Source: Bordetella genomosp. 7
Lineage (GTDB): Bacteria; Pseudomonadota; Gammaproteobacteria; Burkholderiales; Burkholderiaceae_B
DNA: 64,000 nt
NCBI RefSeq assembly: GCF_002261265.1
Contig: NZ_NEVK01000006.1
Coordinates: 248,001-312,000 of the forward strand
Reading direction: 5' to 3'
A program made the position numbers and the translations under genes. Position 1 is the first letter of the stretch. Each line of letters starts with the position of its first letter. The notes below the pieces were generated by a model. It searched no databases. It was not told the DNA's origin and saw only the letters and a program-made list of their open reading frames with translations. Shown here one piece after another: positions 25,340 to 34,412 of this stretch.

Positions 25340-26605
25340 ATGCAAAACCGAGATCTCAACACCCGTCGTTCGCTGGCCACGCCCCGTGGCGTCGGCGTCA
25401 TGTGCGACATGTACGCCGTGCGCGCCGAAAACGCCACGCTGTGGGACAGCACCGGCAAAGAATATATCGACTTCGCGGGCGGCATCGCCGTGCTCAACAC
25501 GGGTCACCGCCATCCGAAGGTCAAGGCAGCGGTGGCCGAACAGCTCGAAGCGTTCACCCACACCGCATACCAGATTGTGCCGTACGAAAGCTACGTCGCG
25601 CTGGCCGAGCGCATCAACGCGCTGGCCCCCATCGACGGCGTGAAGAAGACCGCCTTCTTCACCACCGGCGTCGAAGCAGTGGAAAACGCCGTGAAAATCG
25701 CGCGCGCCTACACCGGCCGCTCGGGCGTGATCGCCTTCACCGGCTCGTTTCATGGCCGCACCATGCTGGGCATGGCGCTCACCGGCAAGGTTGCACCCTA
25801 CAAGCTGGCGTTCGGCCCCATGCCGGGCGACATCTACCACGTGCCGTTCCCCAACCAGACGCAGTCCATCAGCGTGGCCGATTCGCTCAAGGCGCTCGAC
25901 CTGCTGTTCAAGTCTGACATCGACCCGCGCCGCGTGGCCGCCATCATCATCGAGCCGGTGCAAGGCGAAGGCGGCTTCAACATTACGCCGCCCGAACTGA
26001 TGACGGCGCTGCGCAAGGTCTGCGACGAGCATGGCATCATGCTGATCGCCGACGAAGTGCAAACCGGCTTTGCCCGCACCGGCAAGCTGTTCGCCATGCA
26101 GCATCATTCGGTGCAGGCCGACCTCATCACCATGGCCAAGAGCCTGGGCGGCGGCTTCCCGATATCGGGCGTGGTGGGCCGCGCCGAAGTCATGGACGGC
26201 CCCGCGCCCGGCGGCCTGGGCGGCACCTACGCCGGTAACCCGCTGGCCGTCGCCGCCGCGCACGCCGTCCTGGACGTCATCGAAGAAGAACAACTGTGCG
26301 CACGCGCCGACCAGTTGGGCAAGCGCCTGCAAGACCACCTGAACGGACTGCGGGCACGCTGCCCGGCCATCGCCGATGTGCGCGGCCTGGGCTCGATGGT
26401 CGCCCTTGAATTGCGCGATCCCGCCACCGGCGAGCCGGATGCGGCCACCGTCAAGCGGGTGCAGGACGAGGCGCTCAAGCGCGGCCTGATTTTGCTAAGC
26501 TGCGGTGTATACGGAAACGTTCTGCGCTTCCTGTATCCGCTGACCATCCCGGACGCCCAGTTCGGCCAGGCCCTCGATATCCTTGCCGACGTCCTGACCG
26601 CCTAG
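25340..26605 (+). CDS. gabT: 4-aminobutyrate aminotransferase
   Basis: 421-residue class-III PLP aminotransferase that moves the amino group of GABA to 2-oxoglutarate, giving succinate semialdehyde. Motifs: YIDFAGGIAVLNTGHRHP, SFHGRTMLGMALTGK, the Asp that contacts the PLP nitrogen in GIMLIADEVQTGFARTGK, and the Schiff-base Lys in MAKSLGGGFPISG. Length and motifs match GabT rather than ornithine or beta-alanine transaminases, but substrate range can overlap. It is followed by gabD 95 bases on and faces a GabR-like regulator, which supports the GABA assignment. Confidence 0.93.
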   Translation: MQNRDLNTRRSLATPRGVGVMCDMYAVRAENATLWDSTGKEYIDFAGGIAVLNTGHRHPKVKAAVAEQLEAFTHTAYQIVPYESYVALAERINALAPIDGVKKTAFFTTGVEAVENAVKIARAYTGRSGVIAFTGSFHGRTMLGMALTGKVAPYKLAFGPMPGDIYHVPFPNQTQSISVADSLKALDLLFKSDIDPRRVAAIIIEPVQGEGGFNITPPELMTALRKVCDEHGIMLIADEVQTGFARTGKLFAMQHHSVQADLITMAKSLGGGFPISGVVGRAEVMDGPAPGGLGGTYAGNPLAVAAAHAVLDVIEEEQLCARADQLGKRLQDHLNGLRARCPAIADVRGLGSMVALELRDPATGEPDAATVKRVQDEALKRGLILLSCGVYGNVLRFLYPLTIPDAQFGQALDILADVLTA

Positions 26606-26628
26606 CCTGCTGTTGCAGCGAATTCTCC

Positions 26629-26662
26629 GGCCGCGTACGCCCGTTGCGGAGCGTACGTGGCC
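26629..26662 (+). repeat. Hairpin between gabT and gabD
   Basis: GGCCGCGTACGC (26629-26640) pairs with GCGTACGTGGCC (26651-26662) with one mismatch and a 10-base loop. No T tract follows. It could adjust gabT/gabD ratios by mRNA processing or partial termination. Confidence 0.5.
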
Positions 26663-26700
26663 GGTTGCCATTTAGCGCATTCTTCCATCAAGGAGTCCAC

Positions 26701-28170
26701 ATGTCGCAATTGCCTCAATCCCTCAAGCGCGCGGAATTGCTGCGCGATGCCTGCTACATCGATGGCAAATGGGTGGCGGCTGGCGACGGCGCCACCATTG
26801 CCGTCACCAACCCGTCCACCGGCAAGACAATCGTCTCGGTGCCCAAGCTGGGGCGCAAAGAGACCGAGCAGGCCATTGCCAGCGCGGCCGCCGCGCTGCC
26901 CGCCTGGGCCGCCAGAACCGGCAAAGAGCGCGCCGCCATCCTGCTGAAGTGGGCGCAGCTGATGCTGGCCAACCAGCAAGACCTGGCCACCATCATGACC
27001 TCCGAGCAAGGCAAGCCGGTAACCGAAGCCGCCGGCGAAATTGCCTATGCCGCGTCGTTCCTGGAATGGTTTTCTGAAGAAGCCAAGCGCATCGACGGCG
27101 ACGTACTGCAAAGCCCCAAGGCCGGCCAGCGCCTGATGGTGCTCAAGCAGCCCATCGGCGTCACCGCCGCCATCACGCCCTGGAACTTCCCCGCCGCCAT
27201 GATCACCCGCAAAGTCGGCCCTGCCCTGGCCGCCGGCTGCACCATGGTGGTCAAGCCGGCGCAGCAGACGCCGCTCACCGCGCTGGCGCTGGCCGTGCTG
27301 GCCGAAGAAGCCGGCGTGCCCCCCGGCGTGTTCCATGTCGTGACGGGAAGCTCGCGTGAAATCGGCGCCGCGCTTTGCGAAAGCGATGACGTGCGCAAGC
27401 TGAGCTTCACCGGATCGACCGAAGTGGGCCGCACCCTGATGGAGCAGTGCTCGCCCACCATCAAGAAACTGTCGCTCGAACTCGGCGGCAACGCGCCGTT
27501 CATCGTGTTCGACGACGCCGATCTCGACCGCGCCGTGGACGGCATCCTGGCGTCCAAGTACCGCAACGCCGGCCAGACTTGCGTCTGCGCCAACCGCATC
27601 TACGTCCAGTCGGGCGTCTACGAAGAAATCGTCAAGCGCCTGGCCGCCAAGGTCGAGGCCATGAAGGTCGGCGACGGTTTCGACGAAGGCGTGACCCAGG
27701 GTCCGCTGATCGACAGTAACGCCGTGGACAAGGTGAAGGAACACATCGCCGATGCCGTCGAGCAAGGCGCCAAGGTCGTCACCGGCGGCAAGGCGCACGC
27801 GCTGGGCGGCACGTTCTTCGAGCCGACCATTGTGCGCGATGTCACGCCGTCCATGCGTTTCGCCATTGAAGAAACCTTCGGCCCCGTTGCGCCGCTGTTC
27901 AAGTTCGACACCGAAGAAGAAGTGCTGCAGCAGGCCAACAACACCATCTTCGGCCTGGCCGCGTATTTCTACACCCGCGACTACGCGCGCGTATGGCGCG
28001 TATCCGAGGCGCTGGAGTACGGCATCGTCGGCATCAACACCGGCATCATCTCCAACGAAGTCGGTCCGTTCGGCGGCGTCAAGCAATCGGGCCTGGGCCG
28101 CGAAGGCTCCAAGTACGGCATCGAGGAATACCTCGAACTGAAGTACCTTTGCGTAGACCTGGGCGCCTGA
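26701..28170 (+). CDS. gabD: NADP-dependent succinate-semialdehyde dehydrogenase
   Basis: 489-residue aldehyde dehydrogenase that oxidises succinate semialdehyde to succinate, second step of GABA catabolism. Motifs: TPWNFPAAMITRKVGPALAA with the catalytic Asn, SLELGGNAPFIVFDDAD with the general-base Glu, and NAGQTCVCANRIYVQ with the catalytic Cys (the CVCANR form is typical of GabD), plus EETFGPVAPLF. ATG 26701 has AAGGAG upstream, so a longer in-frame reading from 26644 is rejected. It lies directly after gabT. Confidence 0.94.
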   Translation: MSQLPQSLKRAELLRDACYIDGKWVAAGDGATIAVTNPSTGKTIVSVPKLGRKETEQAIASAAAALPAWAARTGKERAAILLKWAQLMLANQQDLATIMTSEQGKPVTEAAGEIAYAASFLEWFSEEAKRIDGDVLQSPKAGQRLMVLKQPIGVTAAITPWNFPAAMITRKVGPALAAGCTMVVKPAQQTPLTALALAVLAEEAGVPPGVFHVVTGSSREIGAALCESDDVRKLSFTGSTEVGRTLMEQCSPTIKKLSLELGGNAPFIVFDDADLDRAVDGILASKYRNAGQTCVCANRIYVQSGVYEEIVKRLAAKVEAMKVGDGFDEGVTQGPLIDSNAVDKVKEHIADAVEQGAKVVTGGKAHALGGTFFEPTIVRDVTPSMRFAIEETFGPVAPLFKFDTEEEVLQQANNTIFGLAAYFYTRDYARVWRVSEALEYGIVGINTGIISNEVGPFGGVKQSGLGREGSKYGIEEYLELKYLCVDLGA

Positions 28171-28180
28171 CGCGCGCCAT

Positions 28181-28206
28181 GCGGCAGCCGCCCCGGCGGC
28201 TGCCGC
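28181..28206 (+). terminator. GC-rich hairpin after gabD
   Basis: An 11-base perfect stem, GCGGCAGCCGC (28181-28191) with GCGGCTGCCGC (28196-28206), and a 4-base loop begins 11 bases after the gabD stop. There is no T run, so termination may be incomplete or factor-dependent. Confidence 0.55.
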
Positions 28207-28278
28207 AACGGTCACGCCAGGACAAACGCCCTGTCATGCAAACATGCTAGATTTTCGACTCTTATCCATGAGTCCGGC

Positions 28279-29127
28279 ATGACCAAAACATTCTCCCGCG
28301 AAGACACCCGCCGCATTGCCGCGATCCTGGCAGAAGCCGCCCAGGCGGAAGTCATGCCGCGCTTTCGCCGGCTTGCGGCCGACGCCATCCACGCCAAGAG
28401 TTCTCCGCGCGATCTCGTCACCGATGCCGACGAGGCCGCCGAACGCTATATCGCCGCCCGCCTGTCCCGGTTGCACCCCGGCGCGGTCATGGTCGGCGAA
28501 GAGGCATCGGCCCGTAACCCCGCCCTGTTGAACATGCTGGTCGATGCCGATCTGGCGTTTCTCATCGACCCCATCGACGGCACGCGCAATTTCGTGGCGG
28601 GGCTGCCGCTGTTCGGCATGATGGTCGCGGTGTGCCATCGCGGCGATGTGCTGGCCGGCGTCATCTACGACCCCGTCGCCCACGACTGGGCCATGGCCGT
28701 GCGCGGCGAAGGCGCATGGTCCGAATCGGCTGACGGCACCCAGACGACGCTGAAAGTCGCCCAGCCGGCGCCCCCCGACGAAATGGACGGCCTGGTCGCC
28801 ACCGGTTTCCTGCCCGAGCCGCTGCGCGGCACTGTCAATGGCAACCTGGCGGCACTGGCCTCGACCGCTTCGCTGCGCTGCGCGGCGCACGAATACCGCA
28901 TGGCGGCCAGCGGGCATTGCCACGTGGTGCTGTACAACAGGCTCGAACCCTGGGACCACGCGGCGGGTTGGCTGCTGCATCGCGAAGCGGGCGGTTTCTC
29001 GGCACATTTCGATGCCAGTCCGTACAAGCCCACGCACCGCAGCGGCGGCTTGCTGTACGCGCCCGACGTCGGCAGCTGGCACGCCGTGCGGCGCGCGCTC
29101 ATGGGCGACGACTACCCGCCGTCCTGA
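28279..29127 (+). CDS. Inositol monophosphatase-family phosphatase
   Basis: 282-residue Mg2+-dependent, Li+-sensitive-type phosphatase fold. Metal-site motifs are VMVGEEA (Glu), LIDPIDGTRNFVAGLP (Asp-Pro-Ile-Asp-Gly-Thr) and LEPWDHAAGWLLHREAGG (the WDxAAG motif). The family covers inositol monophosphatase, CysQ-type nucleotidase, fructose-1,6-bisphosphatase and histidinol-phosphatase, and I cannot assign one from sequence. It is a stand-alone gene. Start is ATG 28279, with no strong ribosome site. Confidence 0.9.
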   Translation: MTKTFSREDTRRIAAILAEAAQAEVMPRFRRLAADAIHAKSSPRDLVTDADEAAERYIAARLSRLHPGAVMVGEEASARNPALLNMLVDADLAFLIDPIDGTRNFVAGLPLFGMMVAVCHRGDVLAGVIYDPVAHDWAMAVRGEGAWSESADGTQTTLKVAQPAPPDEMDGLVATGFLPEPLRGTVNGNLAALASTASLRCAAHEYRMAASGHCHVVLYNRLEPWDHAAGWLLHREAGGFSAHFDASPYKPTHRSGGLLYAPDVGSWHAVRRALMGDDYPPS

Positions 29128-29145
29128 CTCCCCGGCGCCTGCGGG

Positions 29146-29168
29146 TTATCCCCAGTTTCTGTGGACAA
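29146..29168. other. Inverted pair of DnaA-box-like sequences
   Basis: TTATCCCCA (29146-29154) and TGTGGACAA (29160-29168, reverse complement TTGTCCACA) each differ from TTATCCACA by one base and face each other across 5 bases, between two convergent genes. A two-box pair is not an origin, so this may be chance. Confidence 0.25.
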
Positions 29169-29232
29169 CCCTATGGAAAGCCTGGGGCCATCCTGAAAAA
29201 ACCGTGCTGCGCCAAGCACTTGCGCATCGCGA

Positions 29233-30111
29233 TCAGCCCTCGCCAGGAAACGGCCCGTAAAGGGCCTGCAACGCCTCAGCGCAGGGGCGCACCACCTTCA
29301 GGGCGAAAAGGTGATCGCCGCGGGTACGCCCCAGGTTAAGGGCGGCAATGGGCAGGCGGTCATCGGCGGCCGCGCGCACGTAGCGGTAGCCGGAATGCAC
29401 CATCAGCGACGAACCCACGACCAGCATGGCGTCGGCTTGCGCCAGCGCCGCACGCGCCCGCGCGCCGCGCTCGGCGGGTATGGTCTCGCCGAAGAACACC
29501 ACGTCCGGCTTGACGATGCCGGCGCAGCGCGGACACGGGGGCACCACGAAACGCGAAAAATCCACGCCTTCCAGGTCGGCATCGCCGTCGGGCGCATCAT
29601 CGGCGTCCAGCGCCGCCCATTCGGGGTTGCGGGCATCGAGCTCGGCCTGCCACGCGTGCCGCGGCGCCCGCCAGTCGCAACGCATGCAGCGCACCTCGTC
29701 CAGGCGCCCGTGCAGGTCCACCACATTGCGACTGCCGGCCGCCTGGTGCAGGCCGTCGACGTTCTGCGTCAGCAGCAGCACGATGCGGCCTTCTGCTTCC
29801 AGCCTGGCCAGCGCCCGGTGGGCCGCGTTGGGACGGGTGTGCCCGAATCGCCGCCAGCCCACCGTGGCGCGCGCCCAGTATCGCGCGCGCATCAACGCAT
29901 GCCCCATGAAATCGGGAAACTCGATGGGTGGGCTGCGCGTCCATTGCCCGTCGGCATCGCGATAGGCCGGAATGCCCGAACCGGTACTGCAACCGGCCCC
30001 CGTCAGCACAAACAGCCGCCGGTGGCGCCCGATGAACTCGCCAAGGGCCTGCAGGTCGGGCGCGAGCGCGGCCGGCTCCGGGCCCGCCGATGACTTTGCC
30101 GATATATCCAT
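29233..30111 (-). CDS. Sirtuin (SIR2-family NAD-dependent protein deacylase)
   Basis: 292-residue NAD-dependent deacylase fold. Motifs: LTGAGCSTGSGIPAYRD (NAD-binding GAGxSxxSGIPxxR), LLTQNVDGLHQAAG, LHG with the catalytic His in VVDLHGRLDEV, and VGSSLMVHSGYRYV. A zinc module with two CxxC pairs is seen (VRCMRCDW and PPCPRCAG), separated by a longer acidic insert (DADDAPDGDADLEG). Sirtuins remove acyl groups from lysines. The start is ATG 30111; a longer TTG reading would enter cysE. It lies 13 bases downstream of the serine acetyltransferase gene in the same direction, so the two are likely co-transcribed. Confidence 0.92.
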   Translation of the reverse strand: MDISAKSSAGPEPAALAPDLQALGEFIGRHRRLFVLTGAGCSTGSGIPAYRDADGQWTRSPPIEFPDFMGHALMRARYWARATVGWRRFGHTRPNAAHRALARLEAEGRIVLLLTQNVDGLHQAAGSRNVVDLHGRLDEVRCMRCDWRAPRHAWQAELDARNPEWAALDADDAPDGDADLEGVDFSRFVVPPCPRCAGIVKPDVVFFGETIPAERGARARAALAQADAMLVVGSSLMVHSGYRYVRAAADDRLPIAALNLGRTRGDHLFALKVVRPCAEALQALYGPFPGEG

Positions 30112-30124
30112 GCGCGGCGCTTTG

Positions 30125-31081
30125 CTAGGCGCCGCCAAGGCCGCAATCGGGCATATCGCTGACCAGGCTGGCCTGCGTGACGTTGCTGCCCGGGGGCACG
30201 CTGCGCGTCAGCCACACGTTGCCGCCGATGGTAGAGCCCTGACCGATGGTGACGCGCCCCAGGATGGTGGCCCCGGCGTAAATCACCACGTCGTCCTCGA
30301 TGATCGGGTGGCGCGCCAGGCCTTTTTTCAGCTCGCCGTTTTCGCCCGGCGGGAAACGCTTGGCGCCCAAGGTCACCATCTGGTAGAGCCTTACGCGGTC
30401 GCCGATGATGGCGGTTTCGCCGATGACCACGCCGGTGCCATGGTCGATGAAGAAGCTCTTGCCGATGGTGGCGCCCGGGTGGATGTCGATGCCCGTGTCC
30501 GCGTGCGCGATCTCGGCCACGATGCGCGCAAGCATGGGCACGCCCAGCCTGTACAGCACGCTGGCCAGGCGGTGATGGATCATCGCGCTTACGCCGGGAT
30601 AGCACAGCAGCACTTCGTCTACGCTGTGCGCCGCCGGGTCGCCCTGATAAGCCGCGGTCACGTCCAGGTCGAGCGCGCGGCGCACCTGCGGCAGCGCCGC
30701 GCCGAACTGGCGCACGATCTGCACGGCACGCGCCCGTATGCTGGAATCGGAATCGGGTTCGGACCCATTGCGCCCCATGTGGTGCAGTTCCAGGCAAACC
30801 TGGTGCAGCAATGCGTCAAGCGCCGCGCCAATGGTGTGGCCTACATAAAAATCCTCGACCTCTTCGCGCAGGTCGATGGGCCCCAGGCGCATGGGAAACA
30901 AAGCTCCGCACAGCTGCCGCACGATCGCGCGCAGGCTTTCCTGCGACGGGAATTCGCGGTCGCCGGCATCGTGGCGCAGGCGGCCGCGCGGGCCGCGCCA
31001 GTCGACGCGGGCCGAACGCAGGCCCGACACAATGGCATCCAGGTTCCAATGGGCCGCGGGCGAATGGGATGAATCGTTCAT
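30125..31081 (-). CDS. cysE: Serine O-acetyltransferase (EpsC/CysE type)
   Basis: 318 residues. It makes O-acetylserine from serine and acetyl-CoA, the entry step to cysteine. An N-terminal helical SATase domain (DFYVGHTIGAALDALLHQVC) precedes a left-handed beta-helix of hexapeptide repeats: HADTGIDIHPGATIGKSFFI, DHGTGVVIGETAIIGD, IEDDVVIYAGATILGRVTIG. The His/Asp of the DHGTG motif are the active site. The protein is longer than E. coli CysE (273) and resembles the EpsC branch. No cysK is adjacent; the sirtuin gene follows instead. Confidence 0.9.
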   Translation of the reverse strand: MNDSSHSPAAHWNLDAIVSGLRSARVDWRGPRGRLRHDAGDREFPSQESLRAIVRQLCGALFPMRLGPIDLREEVEDFYVGHTIGAALDALLHQVCLELHHMGRNGSEPDSDSSIRARAVQIVRQFGAALPQVRRALDLDVTAAYQGDPAAHSVDEVLLCYPGVSAMIHHRLASVLYRLGVPMLARIVAEIAHADTGIDIHPGATIGKSFFIDHGTGVVIGETAIIGDRVRLYQMVTLGAKRFPPGENGELKKGLARHPIIEDDVVIYAGATILGRVTIGQGSTIGGNVWLTRSVPPGSNVTQASLVSDMPDCGLGGA

Positions 31082-31304
31082 GGCAGCACCTTCCCGGCCG
31101 CGGCAGCGGCGATGTAGTCAAACATATCTAACAACCTCTGCAATCTGGCAGCGCCGCTCGCGCTGCGGCGCAATATCCATGAACTGTAACCCGCCCGCGC
31201 CGCAATTTGCTGGCTCGACCCGGCTTGCATTGGGGTTTTGAGCGGCCGCCGCGGCCGCCCGCGCCTACGGGAAAACGCTACATGCGGCTGCCTGGGGGGA
31301 TGCC

Positions 31305-31332
31305 TATAATCATTTCAAACAAACGTTTGAAA
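31305..31332 (+). promoter_or_regulatory. Promoter and PsrA-type operator of the fatty-acid operon
   Basis: A perfect -10 TATAAT (31305-31310) is followed by TTTCAAAC-AAAC-GTTTGAAA (31313-31332), an 8-base inverted repeat with 4-base spacer. Its core CAAAC-N4-GTTTG fits the operator reported for Pseudomonas PsrA, (C/G)AAAC-N2-4-GTTT(G/C). The site would cover the transcription start, 6 bases before the TetR-family start codon. The -35 box is unclear. Confidence 0.75.
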
Positions 31333-31338
31333 GATGCC

Positions 31339-32013
31339 ATGAACGAAATCCGCTCCGGCTCCACCCGCGAAGCCATTCTCGACAGCGCCGAGGCGCTATT
31401 TGCCCGGCAGGGTCACGACGGAACGTCGATGCGGCAGATCACCAGCGAAGCCGGTGTGAACCTGGCCGCGGTGAACTACCACTTCGGCTCCAAAGAGGCA
31501 TTGGTGCAGGCGGTGCTGAAGCGCCGGCTGGCGGTGCTGAACCACGAACGCCTGCGCCTGCTCGACGAACTCGAAGCGCGCGCCGGCGGCCAGCCGCTGA
31601 AGCCGTCGCAGATCGTGGACGCGTTCTTCGGAACAGTGCTGCGGCTGGCCGCCAGCGCCGACCCGGCCAACAAGAACTTCCTGCGCCTGCTCGAACGCAC
31701 CATGACCGACCCCACCGGTTTCATCCGCGCGCTGGTGGCCGAAGAATATGCCGAGGTTGTCGACCGTTATCAATCGGCGCTGTTGCGCGCCCTGCCCGAC
31801 GTGCCCCGGGACGAAGTAGTCTGGCGGTTTCAATTCATGCTCGGCGCCACGTCCTACGCCATCGTGGGCACCGAAGTACTGCGCCTGTGCCTGGGCTGGA
31901 ACCCGAACGACGAAGCCGATCAAACCCACGACCCCGAACGCCTGCTGCCCCGCCTGATGAGCTTCCTGCTTGGGGGCCTGCGGGCACCGCTGCCCGAGTA
32001 TCCGGCGCAATAG
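31339..32013 (+). CDS. TetR-family regulator, PsrA-like (fatty-acid responsive)
   Basis: 224-residue repressor. The N-terminal TetR HTH is clear: REAILDSAEALFARQGHDGT, SMRQITSEAGVNLAAVNYHF, GSKEALVQAVLKR. The VNLAAVNYHFGSK segment closely recalls Pseudomonas PsrA, which binds long-chain acyl ligands and represses beta-oxidation genes. The ligand domain follows (FLRLLERTMTDPTGFIRALV). ATG 31339 lies just after a PsrA-type operator, implying autorepression; a longer reading from 31207 would place the operator inside the gene. fadE follows 42 bases later, so the regulator is the first gene of the operon it likely controls. Confidence 0.88.
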   Translation: MNEIRSGSTREAILDSAEALFARQGHDGTSMRQITSEAGVNLAAVNYHFGSKEALVQAVLKRRLAVLNHERLRLLDELEARAGGQPLKPSQIVDAFFGTVLRLAASADPANKNFLRLLERTMTDPTGFIRALVAEEYAEVVDRYQSALLRALPDVPRDEVVWRFQFMLGATSYAIVGTEVLRLCLGWNPNDEADQTHDPERLLPRLMSFLLGGLRAPLPEYPAQ

Positions 32014-32055
32014 TTCCGGCCGCGGCCGGGCCATCTCTTGACGGAGGCCATCTGC

Positions 32056-34404
32056 ATGAATGTCTTGCTGCTCGTCCTGTGCGCCGTTGCGGCCCTGATC
32101 GTGGCGACGCTGTCGCTACGGCCCTTGCGGCGCGCACTGCTGACCCGGCCCTTGTTCAATGCCTATCGCAAGGTATTGCCGCAAATGTCCGATACCGAGC
32201 GCGACGCCCTGCAGGCAGGCACAGTGTGGTGGGACGGCGAGCTGTTCCGCGGCCGTCCCGACTGGGACAAGCTGCTGGCGCTGCCGAAGCCGCGCCTTAC
32301 CGCCGACGAACAGCGCTTCCTGCAAGAGCAGGTCGAAGAAGTGTGCCGCATGGTCGACGACTGGGACATCACCCACAGGCGCTACGACCTGACCCCCCAG
32401 ACCTGGGATTACCTGAAGCGGCATGGCTTCCTGGGCATGATCATCCCGCGCGAATACGGCGGCCTGGGCTTTTCTGCCTATGCGCATTCGCAGGTCGTCA
32501 CGCGGCTGTCCACGCGCTCGTCTGCGCTTGCGGTGTCGGTAATGGTGCCGAATTCGCTGGGGCCCGCCGAACTGCTGCTGCACTACGGCACCGAAGCACA
32601 GAAAAGCCATTACCTGCCGCGCCTGGCGCGCGGCGATGAGGTGCCGGCCTTCGCCCTGACCAGCCCCTGGGCAGGTTCGGATGCCGCGTCCATTCCCGAC
32701 CGCGGCATTGTCTGCAAAGGCATGTGGCAAGGCGAAGAGGTGCTGGGCATGCGGGTCAGCTGGGACAAGCGCTACATCACGCTTGCGCCCGTATGCACGC
32801 TGCTGGGCCTGGCGTTCAGGCTGTACGACCCCGACGGACTGCTCGGCGGCCCGGTGGACGTGGGCATCACATGCGCACTGGTGCCGCACGACCACCCCGG
32901 CGTGGAAACAGGCCGGCGGCATTTCCCCTTGAACGCCATGTTCATGAATGGGCCCACGCGCGGCGCCGATGTGTTCATGCCGCTGGACTTCATCATCGGT
33001 GGGCCCGCCATGGCGGGCCAGGGCTGGCGCATGCTGATGGAATGCCTGGCTGCGGGAAGGTCGATTTCTCTGCCCGCATCCAATACCGGCATGGCGCAGC
33101 TCACGGCCCGCGCTGTCGGCGCCTATGCGCGCGTGCGCAGCCAGTTCCGCACGCCGGTGGCCCGTTTCGAAGGCGTGGAAGAAGCGCTGGCGCGCATCGG
33201 CGGCCACACCTACCTGATGGACGCGGCGCGCGTCATGACCGCCGGCGCGATCGATCTCGGCGAAAAACCTTCGGTGGTGTCGGCCATCGTCAAATATCAC
33301 GTCACCGAGCGCGCGCGACAGGTCGTCAACGACGGCATGGACATCATCGGCGGCAAGGGCATCTGCCTGGGGCCTTCCAACTTCCTGGGCCGCGCGTACC
33401 AGCAGGTGCCGGTGGGCATAACGGTAGAAGGCGCCAACATCCTTACGCGCAGTCTCATCATCTTCGGTCAGGGCGCGATCCGTTGCCACCCGTATGTGCT
33501 GGCTGAAATGCAGGCCGCGGGCGACCCCGATGCGCAACGCGGGTTACGGGCCTTCGACCAGGCGTTCTGGCGCCACGTGGCATTCGTGCTCGGCAATGCC
33601 GCGCGCGCCTTGGGCCACGGCCTTACCGGGGCGCGGCTGGCGCGCGCCCCCGCGCATGCCGCCCCCGACATGCAGCCGTACTACCGGCAGCTTACGCGCT
33701 ATGCCGGCGCGTTCGCGCTGCTTGCCGATGCGTGCATGGCGTTACTGGGCGGCAGCCTCAAGCGCCGAGAGCGCCTGTCCGCGCGCCTGGGCGACATCCA
33801 CTCGCAGCTCTACCTGGCATCGGCCGTGCTCAAGCGCTATGAAGACGATGGCCGGCCAGCCGCCGACGCGCCGCTTGCACACTGGGCACTGCAAGATTCA
33901 ATGCAACGTGTACAAGATTCTTTCAAAGGTGTGCTGGACAATCTGCCGTCACGTTGGGTAGGCTCAGTGTTACGCCGTCTGCTGTTTCCCTGGGGGCCGC
34001 CGCATCATGCACCCGCTGACCTGCTTGGCCAACAAGTCGCCCGCTTGCTTGCCGAACCTGGCGACACACGCGAACGCCTTACTTCCAGTTGCCATTTGCC
34101 CGCAACGGCCGACGAGCCTGTGGGCGCGCTCGAACAGGCGTTGGCTGCCACGGTCGCAGCCGAAGCCGCCGACGCGCGCCTGCGCGCCTATGAAAAAACC
34201 GGCGACCTCGCGGGCAACCCCCGGGCCAATGTACGCGACCTGGTCGAAGCGGCCCACGCAGCGGGCGGCATCGATGCCCACGATTACGAACTCCTCCGGC
34301 GCCGCGACGCACTGCGCGACCAGGTCATCCGCGTCGACGACTTTCCTTTCGACTTCGGCATGACCGGCGTTGTGCACGCAGGTCCACAGCGCGAAGCTGC
34401 CTAG
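32056..34404 (+). CDS. fadE: Acyl-CoA dehydrogenase, FadE type
   Basis: 782-residue FAD enzyme for the first oxidation of beta-oxidation (acyl-CoA to 2-enoyl-CoA), close to the ~810 residues of E. coli FadE. The N-terminus is a hydrophobic helix (VLLLVLCAVAALIVATLSL), so it is probably membrane-bound. Conserved regions: FLGMIIPREYGGLGFSAYA, ALTSPWAGSDAASIPDRG, FIIGGPAMAGQGWRMLMEC and GITVEGANILTRSLIIFGQG, followed by the FadE-specific C-terminal domain (DUF1974-like, ending near FPFDFGMTGV). ATG 32056 has GGAGG 8 bases upstream; the in-frame TTG at 32038 is not used. It is the second gene of the operon. Confidence 0.93.
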   Translation: MNVLLLVLCAVAALIVATLSLRPLRRALLTRPLFNAYRKVLPQMSDTERDALQAGTVWWDGELFRGRPDWDKLLALPKPRLTADEQRFLQEQVEEVCRMVDDWDITHRRYDLTPQTWDYLKRHGFLGMIIPREYGGLGFSAYAHSQVVTRLSTRSSALAVSVMVPNSLGPAELLLHYGTEAQKSHYLPRLARGDEVPAFALTSPWAGSDAASIPDRGIVCKGMWQGEEVLGMRVSWDKRYITLAPVCTLLGLAFRLYDPDGLLGGPVDVGITCALVPHDHPGVETGRRHFPLNAMFMNGPTRGADVFMPLDFIIGGPAMAGQGWRMLMECLAAGRSISLPASNTGMAQLTARAVGAYARVRSQFRTPVARFEGVEEALARIGGHTYLMDAARVMTAGAIDLGEKPSVVSAIVKYHVTERARQVVNDGMDIIGGKGICLGPSNFLGRAYQQVPVGITVEGANILTRSLIIFGQGAIRCHPYVLAEMQAAGDPDAQRGLRAFDQAFWRHVAFVLGNAARALGHGLTGARLARAPAHAAPDMQPYYRQLTRYAGAFALLADACMALLGGSLKRRERLSARLGDIHSQLYLASAVLKRYEDDGRPAADAPLAHWALQDSMQRVQDSFKGVLDNLPSRWVGSVLRRLLFPWGPPHHAPADLLGQQVARLLAEPGDTRERLTSSCHLPATADEPVGALEQALAATVAAEAADARLRAYEKTGDLAGNPRANVRDLVEAAHAAGGIDAHDYELLRRRDALRDQVIRVDDFPFDFGMTGVVHAGPQREAA

Positions 34405-34412
34405 GGGCCGCC

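Noticed and set aside
29233-30138. TTG start of the sirtuin at 30138
   Set aside because: It would overlap cysE coding sequence by several codons; ATG 30111 fits the gap and the family length.
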